Source: Chitinophagaceae bacterium UBA2789 (lineage in GTDB: Bacteria; Bacteroidota; Bacteroidia; Chitinophagales; Chitinophagaceae). Taken from it: a DNA stretch of 22,154 bases. Under the pieces are notes generated by a model. It made no database searches. It was not told where the DNA came from and saw nothing but the letters and a program-made list of their open reading frames with translations. Position 1 is the first letter of the stretch. Each line of letters starts with the position of its first letter. Of the stretch, positions 15,101-22,011 are shown in pieces. A program made the translations under genes and the position numbers. The stretch covers positions 4,348 through 26,501 of the forward strand of contig DEHX01000003.1 of the NCBI GenBank assembly GCA_002352145.1, read 5' to 3'.

Positions 15101-16181
15101 TGTAGCGCCAGGTACTTATACTGTGACTGTTAGAGATAACCTGGGTTGTACCACAAGTTTCAGTACCACCGTTGGTTTGTCCAGTAATATTACATTTACT
15201 CCACAGGTGGATCCTACTATTTGTGAAGGATCTTCCGCACAATTACAACTTACTTCCAATGCGACCCAATACTCCTGGAGTCCCGCTGTCGCATTAAGTG
15301 ATACCACTATTTATAACCCGGTGGCTAACCCTGTTGTAACTACACAATACATTGTAACTGCTACATTGGGTCGTTGCAGTATTATTGACACGGTAATTGT
15401 TAATGTGAACCCTGCCCCGGTGCCTGATGCCGGACCAGCCGGATATATCTGTTACGGTCAAACCTACCAGTTGCAGGCATCTGGCGGTGTGCAGTATCAA
15501 TGGACACCGGCTACTTACCTGAATAATCCAAACATTGCTAATCCGGTATCATCTGCTCCGCAGGATATTACATACACAGTATCGATTATTGCTGATGCCA
15601 ATGGTTGTCCTTCTTTAACTACAGATGATATTACTATTGATGTAACCCCGCCCATAAAGATCAATACTTTCCCATACGATACTATCGGTTATCCCGGAGA
15701 TCAGATACAATTATTAGCGATTCCTACAGATACTGATGCTACTACTATTGTATGGACACCTTCAACGGGGCTTGATAATCCTTTTGTGCCCAACCCCATC
15801 GTTACGATTGGCCAGGTAGGAGATGACAGGGTTTACCAGGTTACGGCATCAACGATAGCAGGATGTAAGGGAGAGGGCTATGTGCGGGTTCGGGTATATA
15901 AAGGTCCTGATATTTATGTTCCTTCAGGCTTTACACCAAATGGTGACGGAAGAAATGACCGCTTTACACCATTCCCTGTAGGTATAAAGTCCTTAACTTA
16001 TTTCAGAATATTCAATCGCTGGGGGCAGCAGATATTTTCAACCAACAGATTGCATGACGGCTGGGATGGTACGTTGAATGGCACTGCACAGCCTTCCGGA
16101 GTCTATGTATGGATGATTCAGGCAGTTACAGATGACAACCGTGTGATCAACAAAAAAGGAACAGTTACTATAATCCGATAA
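12189..16181 (+). CDS. Large T9SS type B sorting domain (CHU_C) protein with eight SprB-type repeats
   Basis: This is a predicted secreted surface protein of 1330 residues. I chose the ATG at 12189 because it starts a good signal peptide (MRSIRLRIFSHIILGVITLF, ending near THYGQ). The frame is open to a TTG at 12111, which would add 26 residues and bury it. The N-terminal module (about 40-355) is clearly paralogous to that of the 737-aa protein: FSFCFYGANYNS, GSNSIITFD, KIEWRIEGTAPCRRFIASY, YESTGIIDIFI, PGKNAVQW, ATADTST. Eight SprB-type repeats (363-1000) follow, then three Ig/PKD-like modules (1001-1240). The CHU_C domain (1241-1330) contains FTPNGDGRND, IFNRWGQQIF, GWDGTLNG and VTIIR. No PorP/SprF gene adjoins it, so it may use the one at 8843. 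It ends at a terminator, and purA follows. Adhesion is an inference. Confidence 0.93.
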   Translation: MRSIRLRIFSHIILGVITLFSTVTHYGQSCLPTNINGTNINLLCNQICTTLVFRVPHLKSSDDYAVNTITYAPFAYTTPTGNELPTLYADDEYGPLVNLPFSFCFYGANYNSVVVGSNSIITFDASTANQANAYPITQPIPYAGGTPNVISPAYYPPASIMAGYSDIDPRASQSPPDRKIEWRIEGTAPCRRFIASYWHVGTFGGGVWSATGTNCNSQNPNNIQIVIYESTGIIDIFIGNKICIPSTNGGNSILGIQNWARNAARWAPGKNAVQWTSTNEGYRFTPAGGTSKFISSQLFTLTGTLVATADTSTTTAGLLDISFPNICAPAGPTQYEVVTTFSACDNPANLLVSRDTITLNRTNTLGATSSFTNTTCGPPSGTITVTIPAGVGTAPFSYVLDGGTPVVTPALTYTFTGVAAGPHTVVVTDASTGCSSTINVNITQTSSITATTNSAATTCSGVNNGTITVTPTNGSAPYSYVLDGGVPVSGGSPYTFTGLSAGNHTIVITDASGCISNTITVNVATGSGVNVSTTSTATSCPGASNGTITVNASGGVPAYTYQLGANPPQASNVFTGLASGTYTITVRDNVGCIRTVSRTVTAGSAIVASMNTTGTTCSGAANGSVTVTPTNGTGPYTFVLDGTVTQTGATNTTFTNLSAGPHTIVITDNPSGCLSNTININIPAGPALAASVTSSATTCSGASNGTITVTPTNGTGPYEFSLDGGPLVSGAVPYIFTNVPAGSHTIQVTDIPTGCISTIYTTLVSAGPVLLTTASKTDVLCNGGATGTITVAQPAAGTAPYEYSLDNVNWQSSPVFTGLTAGTYTVYYRESNGCSNSLSITVNEPSTLTATDASTAVICNGETNGTITVTANGGVSPYDYSIDGGANWQTGNIFTVAAGAYTVIIRDANGCTVSRNITVTEPAVLTANSANTNASCDGGNDGLIDVAAVGGNGNYQYSINGTTFQSSNIFNVAPGTYTVTVRDNLGCTTSFSTTVGLSSNITFTPQVDPTICEGSSAQLQLTSNATQYSWSPAVALSDTTIYNPVANPVVTTQYIVTATLGRCSIIDTVIVNVNPAPVPDAGPAGYICYGQTYQLQASGGVQYQWTPATYLNNPNIANPVSSAPQDITYTVSIIADANGCPSLTTDDITIDVTPPIKINTFPYDTIGYPGDQIQLLAIPTDTDATTIVWTPSTGLDNPFVPNPIVTIGQVGDDRVYQVTASTIAGCKGEGYVRVRVYKGPDIYVPSGFTPNGDGRNDRFTPFPVGIKSLTYFRIFNRWGQQIFSTNRLHDGWDGTLNGTAQPSGVYVWMIQAVTDDNRVINKKGTVTIIR
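13275..15188 (+). repeat. Array of eight tandem SprB-type coding repeats
   Basis: There are eight units of about 75-84 codons. Each has a Cys near its start (TTCSG, TSCPG, VLCNG, VICNG, ASCDG), a GTITV strand, a YxLDGG or YSINGT-like loop, an FTGL/FTNL segment, an AGxHTIVITD or GTYTVTVRD strand, and a second Cys. Units 2, 4 and 5 are closest to each other (TPTNGTGPY). Nucleotide conservation is much lower than protein conservation. Confidence 0.85.
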
Positions 16182-16223
16182 TTAATTGGTGATAACTCAG
16201 CTATTTGGGTATAAAAAACTGGC

Positions 16224-16254
16224 AAAGCCACCGGATTTAATTCGGTGGCTTTTT
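16224..16254 (+). terminator. Terminator after the 1330-aa surface protein
   Basis: AAAGCCACCG (16224-16233) pairs with CGGTGGCTTT (16243-16252), followed by more T residues. It lies 42 nt after the stop codon. Confidence 0.88.
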
Positions 16255-16346
16255 AGTGAACCCGTAATTTTGCCCTGCCTTTGCAAAAGCTATGGCAGGC
16301 AGGCCCGCCTATTTCAAAGGGCAATGAAAAAATGCAGCGATAAATC

Positions 16347-17612
16347 ATGGTTGATGTAATACTAGGCCTCCAGTGGGGCGATGAAGGAAAAGGAAAGATT
16401 GTAGACTTTTTTGCCAAAGACTATGACCTGGTAGCCCGTTTCCAGGGTGGTCCCAATGCAGGTCATACCTTGTATGTTAATGATAAAAAAGTAGTGTTGC
16501 ACCAGATACCTTCCGGCGTTTTTCATGAAGGGATAATAAACCTGATAGGTAATGGTGTGGTGCTTGATCCTGTGACATTGAAAAGAGAATGTGATACCGT
16601 AGCATCTTTTGGAATCGATCTCAGGAAAAATCTTTTTATAGCAGAAAGAACTCACCTTATTTTACCTACACACCGTGCCCTGGATAAAGCAGCTGAATTA
16701 TCAAAAGGTCAGCAGAAGATCGGATCAACCTTAAAAGGCATAGGCCCTGCTTATATGGATAAAACCGGCCGTAATGGTCTAAGGGTGGGAGATTTACTGG
16801 ATAAAAATTTTACAACTTCGTATATCAAGCTGCGCTTAAAGCATCAGCGTTTGCTGGATAATTATAACTTTCAGGAAGATATTTCGCAATGGGAAGAGGA
16901 GTTTTTTGAAGCGGTGGAATTTCTTAAACAGCTGAATATTGTTAATGGCGAATATTTTATTAACAGTAACCTGAAAGCAGGTAAGAAGATCCTGGCTGAA
17001 GGGGCCCAGGGAAGTATGCTGGATATTGACTTTGGTACTTTCCCGTTTGTTACTTCATCCAATACCATTTCTGCCGGTGTATGCAGTGGTTTAGGAATAG
17101 CACCGGGTCATATCAGGGATGTGATTGGGGTGACAAAGGCTTACTGCACCCGGGTAGGCGGTGGTCCTTTTCCAACTGAATTGGAAAATGAAACCGGAGA
17201 AGAGTTAAGAAAGATTGGAAATGAATTTGGTGCTACCACCGGCCGTCCCCGTCGTTGCGGCTGGATTGATCTTGTAGCTTTGAATTTTGCCTGTATGATC
17301 AATGGGGTCACTAAACTGGTGATGACAAAAGCAGATGTATTGGATGCGTTTAAGGAGTTGCAGCTTTGTACTGATTACAAAATAAACGGAAAACAGACAA
17401 GGGAGATACCATTTCAGATGGAAAGACAAAAACCAGAACCGGTTTACAAGCAGTTTGCCGGCTGGAATACAGCTACTGATGCAGCGAAAACCTATGCGAA
17501 ATTGCCTGCAACTATGAAAGAATATGTAAACTTTATCAATAGTTACTTAGGGGTCAATATACAATACATTTCTAATGGCCCGGGAAGAGATCAGTTGGTA
17601 AAAGTTGGATAA
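16347..17612 (+). CDS. purA: Adenylosuccinate synthetase
   Basis: PurA joins IMP and aspartate using GTP, the first committed step to AMP, in the cytoplasm. The 421 residues are the normal length. The N-terminus MVDVILGLQWGDEGKGK carries the P-loop-like signature with catalytic Asp12. The second catalytic residue is His40 in GPNAGHT. Further conserved blocks are GSTLKGIGPAYMDKTGRNGLR, EGAQGSMLDIDFGTFPFVTSS, TRVGGGPFPTE, TTGRPRRCGWIDL (IMP and aspartate site) and the guanine-specificity motif TKADVL. No change at a key residue is seen. The upstream 92-nt space holds an imperfect GC-rich inverted repeat (16274-16299). The acidic protein gene follows 85 nt later on the same strand. Confidence 0.98.
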   Translation: MVDVILGLQWGDEGKGKIVDFFAKDYDLVARFQGGPNAGHTLYVNDKKVVLHQIPSGVFHEGIINLIGNGVVLDPVTLKRECDTVASFGIDLRKNLFIAERTHLILPTHRALDKAAELSKGQQKIGSTLKGIGPAYMDKTGRNGLRVGDLLDKNFTTSYIKLRLKHQRLLDNYNFQEDISQWEEEFFEAVEFLKQLNIVNGEYFINSNLKAGKKILAEGAQGSMLDIDFGTFPFVTSSNTISAGVCSGLGIAPGHIRDVIGVTKAYCTRVGGGPFPTELENETGEELRKIGNEFGATTGRPRRCGWIDLVALNFACMINGVTKLVMTKADVLDAFKELQLCTDYKINGKQTREIPFQMERQKPEPVYKQFAGWNTATDAAKTYAKLPATMKEYVNFINSYLGVNIQYISNGPGRDQLVKVG

Positions 17613-17697
17613 TAAACAAGCAAGGAAAAAATATTTTTAAAAATTTGGCCAATTAAAAAGTTCGCCGAAATTTTACAGCTATAATCCTGAAACGACT

Positions 17698-18120
17698 ATG
17701 GCAATAAAACCAGAAAAAGGAAAAAAGACTCCCGGGAGAACTTCAGCTGCCTCCGAAAAAGCTGCTGCAAAAAAACCGTCTTCAAAGCCAACAAAGAAAG
17801 AGGAGGAAGAAGATGATGAAGACGATTTTGAAGATGAGGATGATGTGAAGCCTGTAAAAAAGGGTAGTAAAGCTGCTTCTAAGAAGTCAGATGAAGACGA
17901 TGATGAAGATATTGATGATGGTCCTGACGATTGGGAGAAACCGGAAGAAGAGGAAGAATGGGATCCTGACTTCGAGGAGTTTGATATTCCCAAGTCAAAA
18001 GGGAAAAAAGCCGCTGGTAAAAAAGGGATTGATGAAGACGATGATTTTAAGATGGATGATGAGTTTAAGGATATGTTTGGTGATAAGGATTTTGACGATG
18101 ATGAAGAGGATGATTATTAA
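17698..18120 (+). CDS. Acidic and lysine-rich low-complexity protein of unknown function
   Basis: This 140-residue protein alternates lysine/alanine/proline blocks with long acidic runs. Residues 1-35 are basic (EKGKKTPGR, KAAAKKPSSKPTKK). Residues 36-50 are almost all Asp/Glu. A second Lys block (VKPVKKGSKAASKK) is followed by a second acidic block with WEKPEEEEEWDPDFEEFDIP. A third Lys block (KSKGKKAAGKK) leads into an acidic C-terminus with DEFKDMFGD and a final acidic run ending in Tyr. No signal peptide or membrane segment is seen, and it is predicted to be mostly disordered. The few hydrophobic residues cluster in WDPDFEEFDIP and EFKDMFGD, which might be binding motifs. It lies between purA and pabB (85-nt and 30-nt gaps). 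I do not know its function; nucleic-acid or ribosome interaction would be a guess. Confidence 0.8.
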   Translation: MAIKPEKGKKTPGRTSAASEKAAAKKPSSKPTKKEEEEDDEDDFEDEDDVKPVKKGSKAASKKSDEDDDEDIDDGPDDWEKPEEEEEWDPDFEEFDIPKSKGKKAAGKKGIDEDDDFKMDDEFKDMFGDKDFDDDEEDDY

Positions 18121-18150
18121 TTCAGCCGCTTTGCGGGGTAACTTATCAAT

Positions 18151-19443
18151 TTGAAAAATAAATCCTCGACTAACTGCACATTTCGTGTAAGCGACTTTGA
18201 GGCGACAAAAGATAAAGTGTTGAACTGGGCTAAACAGTTCAGCACTTTTTGTTTTTTGGATAACCACCAGTACCAGATTGAACCGCACAGTGTAGAATGC
18301 TTATTGGCAGCTGGCCAAAAGAGGATGATCAGTTCAATTGCCGGTTCAGCTTTACATGAACTAGAGCAGTTTTTGGATGAAAGAAAAAGCTGGCTTTTTG
18401 GTCATCTTTCGTATGATCTTAAGAACGAAATTGAAAACATCTCTTCCCGTCATGTTGACCAGGTAGGGTTTCCAGACCTCTTTTTTTTTGAACCGGAAAT
18501 TTTAATTCGTCTCTCTGCTGATGAAGTATGTATTGAAGCAGACGATGCTTTAGCAGTATTTGAAAAGATAGAGAACTATGTAAATAATTCTTTACCGGTA
18601 ACCGGCTCTTTCCAGGTAAAAAACAGAATTTCTAAAAGTCAATATGTGGATTATGTTCGCCAGTTGCAGAAACATATTGCAAGGGGTGATTGTTATGAAG
18701 TGAATTACTGCCAGGAGTTTTTTGCAGAAGGGGCAATTATCGACCCTTTGCATGTTTACAAAAGACTATCGGAGACATCACCTAATCCTTTTTCTGCTTT
18801 ATACCGGGTGCATGATAAATGGCTTATTTGTGCAAGTCCGGAACGGTTTCTCAAAAGAAACGGCAGTTCTGTTATCTCCCAGCCAATAAAAGGCACATCC
18901 CGGAGAGCCATTGATAATGTTTTTACGGATGAGCTTAACAAACAAACATTGTACAACAGCAGAAAAGACAGGTCTGAAAATGTGATGGTGGTTGACCTGG
19001 TTAGAAATGACCTGGCAAAAGTTTGCCGGGAAGGTACTGTAAAGGTTGATGAGCTGTTTGGTATTTATTCTTTTCCGCAGGTGCATCAGATGATATCAAC
19101 TGTTAGTGGTGAATTAAAACCTTACATAAGATTTGAAGAGATAATAAGGGCTGCATTTCCTATGGGCTCAATGACCGGAGCCCCTAAAAGAAGAGTGATG
19201 GAATTGATAGAACAGTATGAGCAGACTAAGCGGGGAATCTTCTCCGGGGCTGTTGGTTATATAACCCCAGATGGCGATTTTGACTTCAATGTGGTGATCA
19301 GGAGTATCATGTACAATGAAACATCAAAATACCTTTCTTTCCAGGCGGGTTCCGGAATTACTTTTTACAGTGAAGCTGAACAAGAATGGGAAGAGTGCTT
19401 GCTAAAGGCCGAAGCTATTAAGAGAGTACTGGAAAATTACTAG
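18151..19443 (+). CDS. pabB: Aminodeoxychorismate synthase component I
   Basis: PabB makes 4-amino-4-deoxychorismate from chorismate and ammonia, the first step to p-aminobenzoate and folate. The 430-residue frame begins at TTG (18151). A stop lies 10 nt upstream and the next Met is at residue 59, beyond conserved N-terminal sequence (NWAKQFSTFCFLDN), so the TTG start is favoured. The chorismate-binding domain (about 160-430) has ASPERFLKR, PIKGTSRRA, ENVMVVDLVRNDLAKVCREG, PMGSMTGAPKRRVMELI, RGIFSGAVGY and GSGITFYSEAEQEWEEC. Lys247 in PIKGT marks PabB, since anthranilate synthases have PIAGT there. No glutaminase (pabA/trpG) gene is next to it. The gene starts 30 nt after the acidic protein and its stop overlaps that of the convergent transglycosylase gene. 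Confidence 0.93.
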   Translation: MKNKSSTNCTFRVSDFEATKDKVLNWAKQFSTFCFLDNHQYQIEPHSVECLLAAGQKRMISSIAGSALHELEQFLDERKSWLFGHLSYDLKNEIENISSRHVDQVGFPDLFFFEPEILIRLSADEVCIEADDALAVFEKIENYVNNSLPVTGSFQVKNRISKSQYVDYVRQLQKHIARGDCYEVNYCQEFFAEGAIIDPLHVYKRLSETSPNPFSALYRVHDKWLICASPERFLKRNGSSVISQPIKGTSRRAIDNVFTDELNKQTLYNSRKDRSENVMVVDLVRNDLAKVCREGTVKVDELFGIYSFPQVHQMISTVSGELKPYIRFEEIIRAAFPMGSMTGAPKRRVMELIEQYEQTKRGIFSGAVGYITPDGDFDFNVVIRSIMYNETSKYLSFQAGSGITFYSEAEQEWEECLLKAEAIKRVLENY

Positions 19444-20510
19444 CGGGAGGCATTATCAACTGGTTTCAGCAGTAGTTGAATGCTTTCGTCTAATATCTGG
19501 TAGCGTTTTGCTACAAATATGTTCATCATTTGCGTGGGTAGTCGCAGTTCATATTTTCCGTCAACGGCTATCTTATTATCAAATCCAGGGTTATACCTGT
19601 CGAATGTTGGCTTATCAATATTTACATATTTCATGATGACAGCAGAACTAAATCTGCCAGTAATATTATATGCTGTTGAAGTATTAATTTCTTCATCCTT
19701 TAAACGGGCTGATGCCTCATAAACAAGATCTTTCATCTCATTTTTAGTTACAGTGGTGATTCCGCCTTCCCCTTCAAATATGTAGTGAGTGCCAATGAAT
19801 TTTTTTACATGATTCATGGATTCGTTGGGAAGGTAATATTGTAATGTCCAGAAATCTTTGCTGCCTCCGGCACGACGTATGGCTTTGTCTACATTGCCTG
19901 GACCACCATTGTATGCAGCTATTACAAGCAACCAATCCCCATATTTTGCATATAGGTCCGTCAACAACCTTGCTGCGGCATGGGTGCTTTTGTAATAATC
20001 AAGTCGTTCGTCTCGGCCCCGAGTGATATCCAGTCCGTATTGGCGGGCTGCAGCCGGCATAAATGCCCAGGGGCCACAGGCGCCTGCCCAAGAAATGGCA
20101 TTGTGCTTCAGGCCGGACTCTATAACGGCTATGTATTTTAATTCTTTTGGAAGGCCATGTTGAGTCAAAACATTGTCCATCATGTCAAAATACGGTTTAG
20201 CCCAATCCTTCATAGCTTTAAACCCTTTACTATTTCTGGCAATATAGTTTTGGACAAAGCTGATGGCCATTGGATTTAGTCTCGCACCGTTGATTCCATC
20301 ACCAGTTACAGCTGTTGTAAAAAGATTCTTGAAACCAAGTTTAGGGTCGTTTATGAGAGCGGTATTCCGATTTGCAGAATCGCTTATGGCAGTATCCGCC
20401 ACAGCAATGTTTTTTAATGGTTGGTTATGTGGAATACCAGTAGCTTTTGCCGCCTGTATCAGCAAAAATCCGGTTAACCCGGTAATTGTTATGGTTACAA
20501 TTTTTCTCAA
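19440..20510 (-). CDS. Lytic transglycosylase (SLT/MltD-like), exported
   Basis: This predicted murein lytic transglycosylase cleaves glycan strands to 1,6-anhydro products in the periplasm. It has 356 residues. The start is TTG at 20510; an in-frame TGA lies just upstream and the next Met is residue 81, so only TTG preserves the signal peptide (MRKIVTITITGLTGFLLIQA, cleavage near AKA/TG). The SLT domain (about 115-235) has catalytic Glu131 in YIAVIESGLKHNAIS, then GACGPWAFMPAAARQYGL and AAYNGGPGNVDKAI. In most relatives the GxWQFM motif has Gln where this protein has Ala149. No LysM domain is visible; the C-terminal 100 residues include KRYQILDESIQLLL. It starts 28 nt after gatA, so it is likely co-transcribed with gatA. 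Its stop codon overlaps that of pabB. Confidence 0.88.
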   Translation of the reverse strand: MRKIVTITITGLTGFLLIQAAKATGIPHNQPLKNIAVADTAISDSANRNTALINDPKLGFKNLFTTAVTGDGINGARLNPMAISFVQNYIARNSKGFKAMKDWAKPYFDMMDNVLTQHGLPKELKYIAVIESGLKHNAISWAGACGPWAFMPAAARQYGLDITRGRDERLDYYKSTHAAARLLTDLYAKYGDWLLVIAAYNGGPGNVDKAIRRAGGSKDFWTLQYYLPNESMNHVKKFIGTHYIFEGEGGITTVTKNEMKDLVYEASARLKDEEINTSTAYNITGRFSSAVIMKYVNIDKPTFDRYNPGFDNKIAVDGKYELRLPTQMMNIFVAKRYQILDESIQLLLKPVDNASR

Positions 20511-20538
20511 GACAACAGATTTTCAATGTTTTACAGTT

Positions 20539-21972
20539 TTAGTCCTGTAAAAGTTTGTTGGAAACCTGCAGCAAAGATACTTCATCAAAGCGGTTTGCCA
20601 TTACCTGGAGACCGAAGGGCATGCCATTGCTGTGCTTGAAAAGGGGGATTGAAATGGCCGGGACACCCACTAAATTTGCCATTACGGTATAAATATCAGC
20701 GAGATACATGGCAATGGGGTCGTCCATTTTTTCACCGGTTTTAAAGGCAGTTACCGGTGAAGTAGGGAGTAAAATGAAGTCAAAGTCCCTGAAAATCAAC
20801 TGAATCTTGTCTGTTAATAACTTTCTTACCTTCTGTGCCCGGGTAAAGTAGGCATCATAGTAACCAGCACTTAACACGAAGGTGCCCAGCATGATACGGC
20901 GTTTGACTTCTTTACCAAAACCAGCTGACCGGGTCTGCTTATAAAACTCTGTTAATTCAATTCCCGGGTTGGCAGTACGGTAGCCAAACTTTATCCCGTC
21001 ATAACGTGAAAGATTGGAAGAGGCCTCTGCAGTAGTTAACACATAATAGGCAGGAACAATGTAATCGAGCAGGTCAAAATCCACTTTTTCAGCAATATGT
21101 CCCTGACTTTTCAATTCCTCAATCTTGCTGGCAATTGCCTTACTTATCTCAGGATCAATACCAGGATGGTCAAGGGCTTCTTTGAAATAAGCAAAACGAT
21201 ACTTTTTGTCGGAAGAAAGCTGGCGAGTATAGGCAGGTACCTCTTTTAATGAAACTGTACTGTCAAATTCGTCAGGTCCGGCCATAACTTCCAGCAACAA
21301 GGCTACATCTTTGACATTGTTTCCAAAAATGCCAATCTGGTCAAAAGATGAAGCATAAGCAATGAGTCCATACCGGGAGATTCTACCATATGTTGGCTTC
21401 AAGCCAATAATTCCACAGAAATCTGCTGGTTGCCTTACAGAACCGCCTGTATCACTTCCTAAAGAAACCATACATAAACCAGCTTGCACAGCAACAGCGG
21501 AACCTCCGGATGATCCACCGGGCACCCGGGTCTCATCCAATGCATTTAGTACTTTACCATAGGTAGAATTTTCGTTGGTACTACCCATGGCAAATTCATC
21601 ACAGTTCAGGTTACCAATGATTATGGCTTCTTCCTTAATTAATCGCTCTACGGCGGTAGCAGAATAAATGGATGTAAAATCTTTTAATATTCCAGACGCA
21701 GCAGTTACGGGATGATCCTTATAGCAGATCACATCTTTTAATCCAATAACTACTCCATGCAGTTTACCAATAGGAGTTCCTTTTTTTCGGTACTCGTCTA
21801 ATTCCTTAGCCTTTGCTAAGGCTTTCTCTTTGTAAACATGTACGAAGGCATTGAGATGTCTTGTATCGGCGATGCGGCTCAGATAATGCTCAACCGCCTG
21901 TACGCAGGTTATACTTCCTTCTTCTAGTTGGGCATGGTATTGCTCAATGGAAGAGAACTCAATCAAAAGCAC
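20539..21972 (-). CDS. gatA: Glutamyl-tRNA(Gln)/aspartyl-tRNA(Asn) amidotransferase subunit A
   Basis: GatA is the glutaminase subunit of the GatCAB complex, which supplies ammonia to convert Glu-tRNA(Gln) to Gln-tRNA(Gln). It has 477 residues, full length. The Ser-cisSer-Lys triad of the amidase family is present as Lys79 (GLKD), Ser154 (GGSSGGSA) and Ser178 (GSDTGGSVRQPA), followed by GLKPTYGRISRYGL. The start is GTG at 21972 (MLLIEFSSIEQYHAQLEEGS), since an in-frame TGA lies shortly upstream; a TTG two codons later is an alternative. No gatB or gatC is in the window, so the complex is encoded at scattered loci. It lies 39 nt downstream of tatA and 28 nt upstream of the transglycosylase gene. 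Confidence 0.95.
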   Translation of the reverse strand: MLLIEFSSIEQYHAQLEEGSITCVQAVEHYLSRIADTRHLNAFVHVYKEKALAKAKELDEYRKKGTPIGKLHGVVIGLKDVICYKDHPVTAASGILKDFTSIYSATAVERLIKEEAIIIGNLNCDEFAMGSTNENSTYGKVLNALDETRVPGGSSGGSAVAVQAGLCMVSLGSDTGGSVRQPADFCGIIGLKPTYGRISRYGLIAYASSFDQIGIFGNNVKDVALLLEVMAGPDEFDSTVSLKEVPAYTRQLSSDKKYRFAYFKEALDHPGIDPEISKAIASKIEELKSQGHIAEKVDFDLLDYIVPAYYVLTTAEASSNLSRYDGIKFGYRTANPGIELTEFYKQTRSAGFGKEVKRRIMLGTFVLSAGYYDAYFTRAQKVRKLLTDKIQLIFRDFDFILLPTSPVTAFKTGEKMDDPIAMYLADIYTVMANLVGVPAISIPLFKHSNGMPFGLQVMANRFDEVSLLQVSNKLLQD

Positions 21973-22011
21973 TTGCTTTTTTGGTGATCAGATAGAAATG
22001 AAGAATAAAAA

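Noticed and set aside
6585..16303. GC-rich inverted repeats CCTGTC/GACAGG (6585-6600) and CCTGCC/GGCAGG (16274-16299) as one mobile repeat family
   Set aside because: They are similar in flavour but differ in arm and loop. Two short examples do not make a family.
17679..17993. 104-aa serine-rich minus-strand ORF
   Set aside because: It is the antisense shadow of the Asp/Glu-codon repeats of the acidic protein.
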